This document shows, piece after piece, positions 16,855 through 24,921 of a stretch of 64,000 nt of DNA. The first letter of the stretch is position 1. The number at the start of each line of letters is the position of its first letter. The position numbers and the translations under genes were made by a program. The stretch comes from JACVRX01 sp963831385 (GTDB lineage Bacteria > Actinomycetota > Actinomycetes > Jiangellales > Jiangellaceae), in NCBI GenBank assembly GCA_963831385.1, contig CAWHPW010000020.1:97672-161671 (forward strand), given 5' to 3'. Below the pieces are notes generated by a model that was not told where the DNA came from, searched no databases, and saw only the letters and a list, made by a program, of their open reading frames with translations.

Positions 16855-17783
16855 CCGCGCCCGCACAGCGGGTTCCGCCGTTTCCGTTCCTCGTCGGGTG
16901 CGGACGATCGGGGACGACACTGTTGCGCGCCATGTGCGACTCGCACCCCGACCTGACGGTGCCACCGGAGTCGCATTTCGTTGTTCCTCTCGCGGGCAGT
17001 TCTGGCCATCCGTTCAACCCAGCTGTTTTCTTGGACCAGCTGTACGCGCAGGAGCGGTTCCGGCTCTGGGAGCTCGACCGGGCAGAGGTCGAAGCGGCGT
17101 TTCGGCGATCGCCCCCGACGGGCTACGCCGGCGCAGTCCGGGCCGTGTTCGGTGCGTGGGCTGCAACGCAGGGGAAGATCCGCTACGCGGACAAGACGCC
17201 GGGTTACGTCCTGCACATTCCGATGCTCGCTCGGCTGTTTCCAGAGTCGGTGTTCGTGCATCTTGTGCGGGACGGACGCGACGTGGCGTGCTCGTTCCTC
17301 GAGCTGGGCTGGGCCGACACCGTCGAAGTGGCCGCATTGCATTGGCGGTTGCGGGTACTGCGCGGCCGCCACGCTGGGCTTGCCCTACCTTCGCATCGGT
17401 ATCACGAGCTGCGCTACGAAGATCTCGTCGCGGATCCGGAGGGTTCGCTTCGGCGCTTGTGTGACGTCATGAGCGTGCCGTTCTCTGCACACATGCTCGC
17501 GCACGAGCGGCATGCCGCAGAGGTCGTTCGAACGACTAGCCACCCCGACTATCACCGTCACCTCGGCGAACCGACCACCGGCGGATTGCGCGACTGGCGG
17601 CGCGAACTCGACCCGGACCAGGTCATGCGCTTCGAGCTCCTGGCCGGCGACCTGCTGCGCGAGTTCGATTACGAAACAGCGGACCGCCGAGCCCCGCTGA
17701 ACATCCGGCTCTCCGTCCATGCTCGACAGGCACGGTGGCAGCTGCACCGCATCGTCCAGCGCATCCGCCGTCACAATTCTTGA
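16851..17783 (+). CDS. Sulfotransferase
   Basis: A 310-residue PAPS-dependent enzyme. The 5'-PSB loop is FLVGCGRSGTTLLRAMCDSHP near residue 14 and the 3'-PB motif is VHLVRDGRDVACSFL. ELRYEDLVADPEGSLRRLC follows as in the paralogues at 6406 and 23859. It is coupled by ATGA to the chorismate-lyase-like gene. No signal peptide is seen. The acceptor may be a sugar or a phenolic group; nothing in the sequence decides this. Confidence 0.9.
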   Translation: MTAPAQRVPPFPFLVGCGRSGTTLLRAMCDSHPDLTVPPESHFVVPLAGSSGHPFNPAVFLDQLYAQERFRLWELDRAEVEAAFRRSPPTGYAGAVRAVFGAWAATQGKIRYADKTPGYVLHIPMLARLFPESVFVHLVRDGRDVACSFLELGWADTVEVAALHWRLRVLRGRHAGLALPSHRYHELRYEDLVADPEGSLRRLCDVMSVPFSAHMLAHERHAAEVVRTTSHPDYHRHLGEPTTGGLRDWRRELDPDQVMRFELLAGDLLREFDYETADRRAPLNIRLSVHARQARWQLHRIVQRIRRHNS

Positions 17784-17829
17784 TCAACGTGAGATTACTG
17801 CCGCAATAGCGACACCCAATCCCCGCTGA

Positions 17830-18738
17830 TCACCGGCTGCGACTGAGCACCACCGCGCGGCCGGCGTCGAACACGTTGTCACCCAGCATCCGCCAACGCC
17901 GTCGGGTCCACCTGGCGAGCGCGCGATACGACCGCCACCGCTCGCCCCGCGGCAGCGGAGCCCGGCGGACAGCGCTGGCGTACTCGTAGCCGAGCCGCCA
18001 GGTCGGGAACGAGACGAGCCCGGTCTTGGTGGTGTCGAACCAGCGCAGCAACCCACCCTCGGCCCGGGTCGAGCGGATCGAACGGCCCCAATGCTCGCGA
18101 TGCAGGAACAGCACCTCCGGCACCTCGACGAATGGCCCACGAAGCGCCATCTCGGCCAGATACACCCGGTCTGACGCCGCATAGGGACCGAGCAGACGGG
18201 TCTGGAGCATGACCGACCGGCGGGTCACTCCGAAGACCTCGATGCACCCGCGTTGCAGCCGCAGCCAATCGGCGAATCTCTCATGCGGTGGCGCGTTGGC
18301 GGAGGTGAACCGCATCGGACGATTTCGGTTGTGCTTGACCACGTCGCCCTGTTCGTTGATCTTCACCCGGTACGTGAAGCTGAGCACGGCGTCGGGTCGC
18401 TCCTGTAGAGCCTCCATGCAGCGTCCGAGCGCAGCAGGAAGGAGCATGTCGTCGTGGGCCGCCCACTTGAAGTACGGACTCTCCGTCGACCGCACCAGAT
18501 GGTTGAAGTTCCACGCGGCACCACGGTTCGTGGGGTGACGCTCGTAGATCACCCGTGAGTCGCGGGCGGCAATCTCACGACAGATCTCCTCAGTCGCGTC
18601 GGTCGAGGCGTTGTCGGAGATTGTCAGAGTGAAGTCGGCGTACTCCTGGCCAAGGATCGAATCGACGGCTTCCGCGATGAACCGTTCACCGTTGTAAACG
18701 GGTAACCCGATGGCGACCGGAGCAACCGGACGGCTCAT
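17830..18738 (-). CDS. Glycosyltransferase family 2
   Basis: A 302-residue GT-A transferase. The N-terminus reads AIGLPVYNGERFIAEAVDSI, then the nucleotide-binding TISDNASTDATEEICRE and the WAAHDD motif in place of the DxD site. A basic C-terminus (ARWTRRRWRMLGDN) suggests membrane association. It is 15 bp downstream of the relic of a C-methyltransferase on the same strand, so the two were once cotranscribed. Confidence 0.88.
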   Translation of the reverse strand: MSRPVAPVAIGLPVYNGERFIAEAVDSILGQEYADFTLTISDNASTDATEEICREIAARDSRVIYERHPTNRGAAWNFNHLVRSTESPYFKWAAHDDMLLPAALGRCMEALQERPDAVLSFTYRVKINEQGDVVKHNRNRPMRFTSANAPPHERFADWLRLQRGCIEVFGVTRRSVMLQTRLLGPYAASDRVYLAEMALRGPFVEVPEVLFLHREHWGRSIRSTRAEGGLLRWFDTTKTGLVSFPTWRLGYEYASAVRRAPLPRGERWRSYRALARWTRRRWRMLGDNVFDAGRAVVLSRSR

Positions 18739-18753
18739 CGGGGCACCGCCGTC

Positions 18754-18891
18754 TCAGCGGGCGACCAGCTCGGCGCCGGTTCCCAGGCGGTCGAGTTCAC
18801 GTCGGATCTCCTCGTAATTCATCGGGTGCATGGCGATGACGACATGCGGACGGTACTCCTGCAGGAATGACGGATCCGGCAGAGGCAGCCT
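18754..18891 (-). pseudogene. 3' relic of a sugar C-methyltransferase-like gene
   Basis: Right before the family 2 glycosyltransferase, a minus-strand frame reads FLQEYRPHVVIAMHPMNYEE followed by IRRELDRLGTGAELVAR and a stop. This matches the C-terminal tail of multidomain SAM-dependent methyltransferases of nucleotide-sugar pathways, whose endings carry the pattern FL..Y.P..V...NP.Y..EI...L...G. An in-frame TGA at 18892-18894 closes the frame upstream and the rest of the gene is gone. It is a degraded leftover of a once larger operon. Confidence 0.6.
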
Positions 18892-18905
18892 TCATGATCG
18901 AGTGG

Positions 18906-19925
18906 TCACAACTGGCGCGACTCGCCGGGCGTGTCTGTCACAGTGCGACCATTCGATCGAGGAGTTGTTCGCTCCAGGGACCCGGCAAGATCACCCATGG
19001 GCAGGACGTCGAGTCGGCCTGAACTGCGCAGCCGGGCCGCTTCGGCGCAGACGATCTCCAGCGCGGACAGCGCGCGATCGGGATCCGCCGTGACGTTGTG
19101 CGGGTGGAACCACAGGTGGAACAGCGACCGATGCCGGGCGGCCTGAACCAGCCGGGCCAGCGGGCGCTGGGTCCACACCCGAACGGGCAGCCGACGATGA
19201 TCGGCCGGCGCGAACAAGAACGTCTGCGGGATGTCCCACGACCCGCTCGGATGCCTACGAGGGAGTACGGCCGAGCCGCCAATGGGGTATGCCCGGTCCA
19301 CCAGCCGGAGCGCCCCGCGGACGGCCGACCGCCGGCCGGCGAACGGCTCACCCGGCCGGCCCCTGTAACACCGGAACCCGTGCCCGGCCAGCCGGTCGAC
19401 GTGACCGATGGAGTTGCGCGGAAAGACGAACGACCTAAGCGGAACCCCGAACGCTGCAGCGGCTTGCCGGCACGCCTCCAGGTCGGTCACGAAGGCCTCT
19501 TCGCTGCATCCCGGGTCACCGGCCATGACGTGCGAGAACGAGTGGCAGCCGACCTCCTGCGACACCGGGCAGGCCAGGATCCGCTCGACGATGTCGCGGC
19601 CGTAGTAGTGAGGGGCGTCGGTGAGGTTGCTCTTGGGGTCGATGTCGTACCAGTCCCCGTTCAGCCAGGGATAGTCCGGTCGGACGATCTCGGGGTGCGC
19701 ACGGCCGTTCGACGATTCGCATCGGTCGAGGAACAGGTGACCGACGACGGCCCAGGTGGCCGAGATCTCGTAGTGGGCGAACATCGCCAGCATCTGGTCG
19801 ATGACCTCCCGCTCGGCGCGGTAATCGTGACCAGCGGGGTCGCCGCCACGACGGTGGGCCTCTCCCCAGGCAAGCTCGGTGTCGATCGAGATGACGGCCA
19901 CGCCCCGATCCAGGGTCACGGTCAT
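18906..19925 (-). CDS. Polysaccharide deacetylase-like protein (NodB fold)
   Basis: A 339-residue carbohydrate esterase 4 relative. Motif 1 is GVAVISIDTELAWG (catalytic Asp in an IDTE variant), motif 2 is VGCHSFSHVMAGDPG with the two histidines, and FVFPRNSIGHVD follows. The C-terminal HLWFHPHN segment is typical of the EPS-linked subfamily. The ATG at 19925 overlaps the stop of the upstream glycosyltransferase. It probably de-N-acetylates an assembled or lipid-linked sugar, second in this locus after 3551. The variant motif 1 means activity should not be assumed. Confidence 0.8.
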   Translation of the reverse strand: MTVTLDRGVAVISIDTELAWGEAHRRGGDPAGHDYRAEREVIDQMLAMFAHYEISATWAVVGHLFLDRCESSNGRAHPEIVRPDYPWLNGDWYDIDPKSNLTDAPHYYGRDIVERILACPVSQEVGCHSFSHVMAGDPGCSEEAFVTDLEACRQAAAAFGVPLRSFVFPRNSIGHVDRLAGHGFRCYRGRPGEPFAGRRSAVRGALRLVDRAYPIGGSAVLPRRHPSGSWDIPQTFLFAPADHRRLPVRVWTQRPLARLVQAARHRSLFHLWFHPHNVTADPDRALSALEIVCAEAARLRSSGRLDVLPMGDLAGSLERTTPRSNGRTVTDTPGESRQL

Positions 19926-21139
19926 CGGCGTACCCGGACTGCCGACTGGCGACGAGCCCGCTGCTCCAGCAGGTTGCCGAGATCTCGAGCGACGGTGGCC
20001 AGGTCGAACCGTCGAGCCCACTGCTGACCGGCTGCAATCTCCGTCGACCGGTCGGGCGATCCGAGAGCGGCTAGCAGCGACCCGGCTAGCCCGTCCATTG
20101 AACCCGCCGGCGCGAGCCGGGCAACCCGGCCGCCGTCGGTCAACTCGGCCACCGGCGGGATGTCGAAGGCGACCACCGGCGTGCCGAGCGCCAATGCCTC
20201 CAGCACAACGCCCGGCGAGCCTTCGGATACCGAGCTCAGCACGAATACGTCCGCTACGGCCATCAATGCTCGGGCGTCGGCCCGAAAGCCCAGCAGGTGC
20301 GCTGCCGCTCCGACGCCGAGCCGGTCGATGGCCTCCTGCACGGCCGGTTCGGCGGATCCGGGCGCCCCGGCTATCGCCAGCTGGGCCCGGGGGTGCGCGG
20401 TCTGGACCCGTGCGAACGCCTCGACGAGCAGGTGCTGAGCCTTCTCCGGCACCAGCCGAGCCACGTTGACGATCAACGGACCGTCGGCCGGCAGACCGAA
20501 ATCCGTCCGGCTGGACGACACCATGGTTCCGTCCACATCGATGCCGCGAGGAACGACGCTGATGCGGTCGAGGGGGACGTCGAACAGAGCGCTGTTGGTC
20601 TGCCGGGCGTACTCGCCCACGGCGCGATAATGGACGTCAGCGCCGCGGCCCGCCTGCCGGGCGATCGCCTGCATCACCCGTCCACGCCAGCTCGCTACCC
20701 CTGGCTGCAGGGCTCGCTGCAACTCCAGGTCGCCGGTCCGATTGAACGACGACAGCACAGGGAGATCCAGTGAGCGGCTCGCTAGTTGACCGACCAGATT
20801 GCCGGTGAACAGGCTGGTGTGGACGACGTCGGGTCGCCAGTCCCGCAGCACGGAACGAAGCCGGACAGCGGCGAGCGCCCAGCTTCGACCGGCGTGTCGG
20901 GCCTGGAAACCCAACCCGACGACGGGGACACCGGCCGCCTCCAGCCGACCCTGCAGGAAGTCCCGCTCGAACAGCCGGACCACCAGGTGGTCGAACCGGT
21001 CACCAATGGCCACGATCTCCTCGACCAGCCGGTTCTCGGCGCCGCCGGAACCGGCGAGTGAGTCGACGACGTGAGCGACTCGAATCTTGGCCGGCTGTGT
21101 CGCGGGCGGAGGAACCGGCCCGGTTTCCGAGGGGGTCAT
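19922..21139 (-). CDS. Glycosyltransferase family 4
   Basis: A 405-residue GT-B transferase. The N-terminal domain begins IRVAHVVDSLAGSGGAENRLV. The donor domain carries LIVNVARLVPEKAQHLLVEA and EGSPGVVLEALALGTPVV. The ATG at 21139 overlaps the stop of the hydrolase gene at 21136 (ATGA); an upstream in-frame extension would run into the hydrolase and is rejected. It is the third gene of a minus-strand operon: two alpha/beta hydrolases, this enzyme, then the deacetylase. Confidence 0.88.
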   Translation of the reverse strand: MTPSETGPVPPPATQPAKIRVAHVVDSLAGSGGAENRLVEEIVAIGDRFDHLVVRLFERDFLQGRLEAAGVPVVGLGFQARHAGRSWALAAVRLRSVLRDWRPDVVHTSLFTGNLVGQLASRSLDLPVLSSFNRTGDLELQRALQPGVASWRGRVMQAIARQAGRGADVHYRAVGEYARQTNSALFDVPLDRISVVPRGIDVDGTMVSSSRTDFGLPADGPLIVNVARLVPEKAQHLLVEAFARVQTAHPRAQLAIAGAPGSAEPAVQEAIDRLGVGAAAHLLGFRADARALMAVADVFVLSSVSEGSPGVVLEALALGTPVVAFDIPPVAELTDGGRVARLAPAGSMDGLAGSLLAALGSPDRSTEIAAGQQWARRFDLATVARDLGNLLEQRARRQSAVRVRR

Positions 21140-22059
21140 CGAGGTCCGTCGACCTCGACGGGCTGTGACAAGGTCTCGCGGGCCCACAGTTCCACCGCCG
21201 CTAGGGCAGCCTCCTGAGTCGGCACACTGGTGAATCCGTGTACTCGACCGGGCACCGTGACGACACGCACCTGAGTACCCACCGACGCCAACAGCTGACG
21301 TAGCCGGGTGCTGCTCACTGTTTCGAAGTCGCGCCCGTAGCTGTCCTCGTCGCCGTAGACGAACAGCACCGGTACCCCGTCGGCCACCACCTGCTCGAGC
21401 TGGCGCACGAACCGGCGACTGAGCCACTCCGGGCCCTCGTCCGACCCGCCGCGGACCCGACGGCCGGCGAGGTCGAGGAAGGCCTGGCTGGTGCGGCCGA
21501 GCGCCTGCCGGTGTGCGCGGCTGCGCAGCACCCGCCGCAGATGGGCAGGTGAGATCCGGTGGGCGAAGTGCGAGAGCGGACGACGGTCAAGCCGCCGGGC
21601 CACCTCGAAATCGTGGACAGGGGGTACCAACAGAACGAGACCGGCAACTCCGTGGTGCCTTGCCGCGTACGCCAGCGCCGTGCGCGCTCCGAAGCAGTTG
21701 CCGACCAGGACCGGCTGGAGGCCCTGATCTGCCAGCCAGTCCGCGACGGCCTTGGTGTCGTCGACATAAGGGCGGTCGAGCCGGACGACCTCGTCGGGAG
21801 TGCCACCGCTCTCGGCAATGCCGTGATAACTGAACCGGAGCGCATGGAAGCCGAGCCCGGCGAGCCGGCGGGCAAGTTCTACTTGGTTTCGGCGCGGACC
21901 CGACGACGGCCGCCAGCCGCCGCCACGAAGCATGACGAGCACCAGCCCGTTCGGCGGAACCGTCGGGCGGGTCATCACGGCAAGCAAGTCGCCTTCGGGT
22001 GCATGGACGAAGACCGGATACTCGTCGGCGGCCGTTGCGCGCATCGCCGGCTCACTCAT
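21136..22059 (-). CDS. Alpha/beta hydrolase with a cysteine nucleophile elbow
   Basis: A 307-residue alpha/beta-hydrolase fold protein. The oxyanion region is LVMLRGGGWRPSSGPRRNQ. The nucleophile elbow reads VLVGNCFGARTALAYAA, with Cys where serine hydrolases have Ser. An acidic FVYGDEDSYG and a late His (GRVHGFTSV) complete a possible Cys-Asp-His triad, as in dienelactone hydrolase. Pairing with a second hydrolase upstream (8-bp overlap) recalls hydrolases 1 and 2 of exosortase-A polysaccharide loci. The start is ATG at 22059, with GTG codons up to 22071 possible. The substrate may be an acyl or lactone linkage on the glycan or carrier (inference). Confidence 0.78.
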   Translation of the reverse strand: MSEPAMRATAADEYPVFVHAPEGDLLAVMTRPTVPPNGLVLVMLRGGGWRPSSGPRRNQVELARRLAGLGFHALRFSYHGIAESGGTPDEVVRLDRPYVDDTKAVADWLADQGLQPVLVGNCFGARTALAYAARHHGVAGLVLLVPPVHDFEVARRLDRRPLSHFAHRISPAHLRRVLRSRAHRQALGRTSQAFLDLAGRRVRGGSDEGPEWLSRRFVRQLEQVVADGVPVLFVYGDEDSYGRDFETVSSTRLRQLLASVGTQVRVVTVPGRVHGFTSVPTQEAALAAVELWARETLSQPVEVDGPR

Positions 22060-22957
22060 CCGCACCACCACGAGTGAGCAACCAATCGGCCGTGACGTCG
22101 AGGACGGCGCCGATCGGTGTCAGCCGGTCGTGCACGAACCACCAGGTCTCCTCCGACGGACAGCATGCCGCAGTCACGTCCAGCCCCGCCTTCGTCCACC
22201 GGTCCACGACCTCCCGATACGGCCGCCGCAACTCCGTCGATGAGTCGAGCTGGACCAGCAGCACGCGCCGCGGGTCTTCACCCAGCTGCGATGCCAGATC
22301 ATGTCGTGCCGATGTCTCGAACAGTTCCCGGCCGACAGCCACGCCGAGTATGTCGACGTAGCCGTTGGCGGACAGCTCGGTCGACGGATCCTCGGGGCCC
22401 GCCGTCCCGCGCTTGAGGTGATAGACCGACCGAGCCCGCAGCCCGTCGCGGAAGAACCGGCTGGGCGACAACACCGGCTCCCACAGTGCGATCGGCGCAC
22501 CGGGGAGTACCCGACCGGCCGCGGCAGCGACCAACGCGCTGAACCGGGTGCCGAGGATTGCGATGTCGTCGACTTCGCTGGCCTGCTGCAAGCGTTCGAT
22601 CGCTCGCGCCGCGTCGGACACCATCGAGGCGAACGTCAGATCCGACCTGCTGCCGTCGCTGTGTCCGCTGCCGCGAGGGTGGAAGCGCTGGACGGCGATG
22701 CCAGCAGCCGCGAGCCGGCGGCTGAGCCGGACCTCCCGGACGTAGTTGGCACCGAAGTCCGACAGGATCGGCGAGCAGACGACCAGCCCACGCGTGACAG
22801 GGCCGGTCGGTAGGTGCCGGCACCCGAAAAGCCGGGTGTCGTCACCGAAGAACTCGACCTCCTCGCGGACACCGGAGTCCTCGTCGACCCGTACTGCCAG
22901 CGCGGGCCGGCGCTGTGCCGGCCCGCTCACCTCAGCCTGCTGCTCGGGCAATCTCAC
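22052..22957 (-). CDS. Alpha/beta hydrolase-fold protein lacking a normal nucleophile
   Basis: A 301-residue protein with an alpha/beta-hydrolase core: LVVCSPILSDFGANYVREV, then RFHPRGSGHSDGSRSDLTF. Where GxSxG is expected the sequence is IAILGTRFSALVAAAAG, so the central position is Arg, not Ser or Cys. The paralogous 'hydrolase 2' type of exosortase-A loci shows a similar loss. It may be a non-catalytic partner of the Cys-type hydrolase whose gene overlaps its 3' end. It starts at GTG 22957 and is divergent from the sulfotransferase at 22987 with only 29 bp between. Confidence 0.7.
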   Translation of the reverse strand: MRLPEQQAEVSGPAQRRPALAVRVDEDSGVREEVEFFGDDTRLFGCRHLPTGPVTRGLVVCSPILSDFGANYVREVRLSRRLAAAGIAVQRFHPRGSGHSDGSRSDLTFASMVSDAARAIERLQQASEVDDIAILGTRFSALVAAAAGRVLPGAPIALWEPVLSPSRFFRDGLRARSVYHLKRGTAGPEDPSTELSANGYVDILGVAVGRELFETSARHDLASQLGEDPRRVLLVQLDSSTELRRPYREVVDRWTKAGLDVTAACCPSEETWWFVHDRLTPIGAVLDVTADWLLTRGGADE

Positions 22958-22986
22958 CCCACCCCCATGGCGTATCTTGCGCGTTC

Positions 22987-23862
22987 ATGGGGGCCCTCGT
23001 GAAGGCGGCGAACCGTCGAATTGCTGGCCGGCTGTCGCCTCGATCCCGTCGACGGCTCGCCAGATTGCTGCCGCACAGCGCGTTCGACTGGCTTCGGCGA
23101 CGCCGCACCGACGTGTTCTTGGTGTCCTTCCCCAAGTGCGGCCGGACCTGGCTGCGGGTCATGATCGGCCGCGCCTTTCAGTGTCATTTCGGTCTCCCCG
23201 ACGACGTCAACCTCGTCGAATTGCATCGGCTGGCAGATCTCGACCCCCGCGTTCCCTGCGTGTTCGCCACCCACGACGACGATGCCCAATGGAAGGCGCC
23301 GGACCAGGTTACGCAAAGCAAGGAGCGCTTTCGGGACTCCCGGGTACTCCTTCTGGTCCGCGATCCGCGGGACGTCATCGTCTCGCTGTACTACCAGAAG
23401 CGGGACCGGCGGCGCGGGTACTCGGGGAGCTTGGCTGAGTTCGTGGATGACGCGCTCGGTGGGTTCGAGTCGCTGCTGCGGTTCTACGACGCCTGGGCGG
23501 GGAATCTGGACGTGCCGGCCGCTGTGCAGGTTGTCCGGTACGAGGACCTGCACGAGAAACCGGAGGCTGAGTTGCGTCGAGTGCTGGCCTTCGTCGGTGT
23601 TCCTGATGTGGCCGCCGCAACCGTCGCCGATGCCGTCGCGTTCGGGTCCTTCGAGAACATGCGCCGGCTCGAGGAGGCCGATGCCTTCGCCAGCGAGAAG
23701 CTGCGTCCTGGACGCGTCGGGGAGTACGACTCGTACAAGACCCGCCGCGGCCAGGTAGGCGGCTACCGCGACGAGTTGACCGAGGCGCAGATCGGTCACT
23801 TGAACCAGCTGATGTCGGCCTCCGACGTCGCCCGCTTCGGTTACGTGGTGAGTGCGCCGTGA
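22987..23862 (+). CDS. Sulfotransferase (Sulfotransfer_1 type)
   Basis: A 291-residue sulfotransferase of the cytosolic-aryl/plant-like class. The 5'-PSB loop is FLVSFPKCGRTWLRVMIG near residue 45, with Cys-Gly-Arg replacing the common Ser-Gly-Thr. The 3'-PB motif is LLLVRDPRDVIVSLYYQ and the C-terminus has the VGGYRDELT region before the end. The ATG at 22987 follows a short divergent gap. It is coupled by GTGA to another sulfotransferase of a different subfamily, so two different positions are probably sulfated in sequence. Confidence 0.88.
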   Translation: MGALVKAANRRIAGRLSPRSRRRLARLLPHSAFDWLRRRRTDVFLVSFPKCGRTWLRVMIGRAFQCHFGLPDDVNLVELHRLADLDPRVPCVFATHDDDAQWKAPDQVTQSKERFRDSRVLLLVRDPRDVIVSLYYQKRDRRRGYSGSLAEFVDDALGGFESLLRFYDAWAGNLDVPAAVQVVRYEDLHEKPEAELRRVLAFVGVPDVAAATVADAVAFGSFENMRRLEEADAFASEKLRPGRVGEYDSYKTRRGQVGGYRDELTEAQIGHLNQLMSASDVARFGYVVSAP

Positions 23863-24812
23863 ACGGCCCGCCTCCGTTCGTGTTCGTCGTCGGCTGCGGT
23901 CGGTCGGGCACCACCGTCTTGCGGACCGTGCTCGACTCGCACCCGGACCTGGCCGTCTCCCACGAGGGCCGGTTCGTCTACCCGTTGAGCCGGCACCGGG
24001 ATCGCTACCAACGGCCGGAAGGGTTCGCCGTGGATCGCTTCGCGGCGGACCTGCTCGCCGATCGGGCGGTGCGCACCAATCTTGGCTTCGACGAAACCGA
24101 GGTTTCGACGGCCCTTGGCGGGCCGCCGATCAAGGACTACTCGGACGCCGTTCGTCGGATCTTCGCGTACTACGCCGGGCGAGCCGGGAAAGGCAGGTAC
24201 GGCGACAAGATGCCGGCCTACGTTCTGCACATGCCGGCGCTTGCGGCCTTGTTCCCGGAGGCTCGGTTCGTGCACATCATCCGTGACGGGCGTGACGTGG
24301 CGTTGTCGTCGATGGCGATCAAAGGCAACCGGCTCGATGCACTGGCGCTGGCCGTGAACTGGAAGGCGCGGGTCGAAGCCGGCCGGTCCGACGGAGGGGT
24401 GCTAGGCCCTGCCCGCTACCACGAGATCAGGTATGAATCGCTCATCGCCGAGCCGGAGGCTTCGGTGACCACGCTGTGTGGGTTTCTGGAGCTCGACTTC
24501 GACCCGGCGATGCTCCGGTTCTCCGAGCACCGCGCCGGTGTCCCCGACAAGGTGCTGGTCAATCCGCGCCATTCCCGCCTGGCCGAGCCGTTGTCTCCGG
24601 GAGCACGCTCGTGGCGCACGCATATGCATCGCCGGGACCTCGAGGTCTTCGAAGCCGCCGCAGGTGCCCTGCTGAGCGAACTCGGTTACGAACGCGCAGT
24701 ATCGCAGCCTCCGCTGCGGGCGCGTGCAGAGGCGGCCTGGGGTCTCGTCCGCCACCAGCTCCAACGGGCTCGAGCCCGCCTGCCGGGCAGACTCCGGCGA
24801 ATCACCCGCTGA
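23859..24812 (+). CDS. Sulfotransferase
   Basis: A 317-residue PAPS-dependent sulfotransferase. The 5'-PSB loop is FVVGCGRSGTTVLRTVLDSHP near residue 10, and the 3'-PB motif is VHIIRDGRDVALSSM. ARYHEIRYESLIAEPEASV follows. It starts at a GTG that overlaps the stop of the upstream sulfotransferase. It is a close structural paralogue of the proteins at 6406 and 16851. The short stem GATCAC/GTGATC sits at the stop codon, and no further plus-strand gene follows for 3.4 kb, so the operon ends here. Confidence 0.9.
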   Translation: MNGPPPFVFVVGCGRSGTTVLRTVLDSHPDLAVSHEGRFVYPLSRHRDRYQRPEGFAVDRFAADLLADRAVRTNLGFDETEVSTALGGPPIKDYSDAVRRIFAYYAGRAGKGRYGDKMPAYVLHMPALAALFPEARFVHIIRDGRDVALSSMAIKGNRLDALALAVNWKARVEAGRSDGGVLGPARYHEIRYESLIAEPEASVTTLCGFLELDFDPAMLRFSEHRAGVPDKVLVNPRHSRLAEPLSPGARSWRTHMHRRDLEVFEAAAGALLSELGYERAVSQPPLRARAEAAWGLVRHQLQRARARLPGRLRRITR

Positions 24813-24921
24813 TCACGTTGGTGATCGCGCGGTCCTGTTCCTGGTGGTGGCTGTCGGGTCGCTTTTCGCCATCTTCTGACCGGGGGACCGTCACTGGGCA
24901 GGTGAACGTGATCGACGGGCG

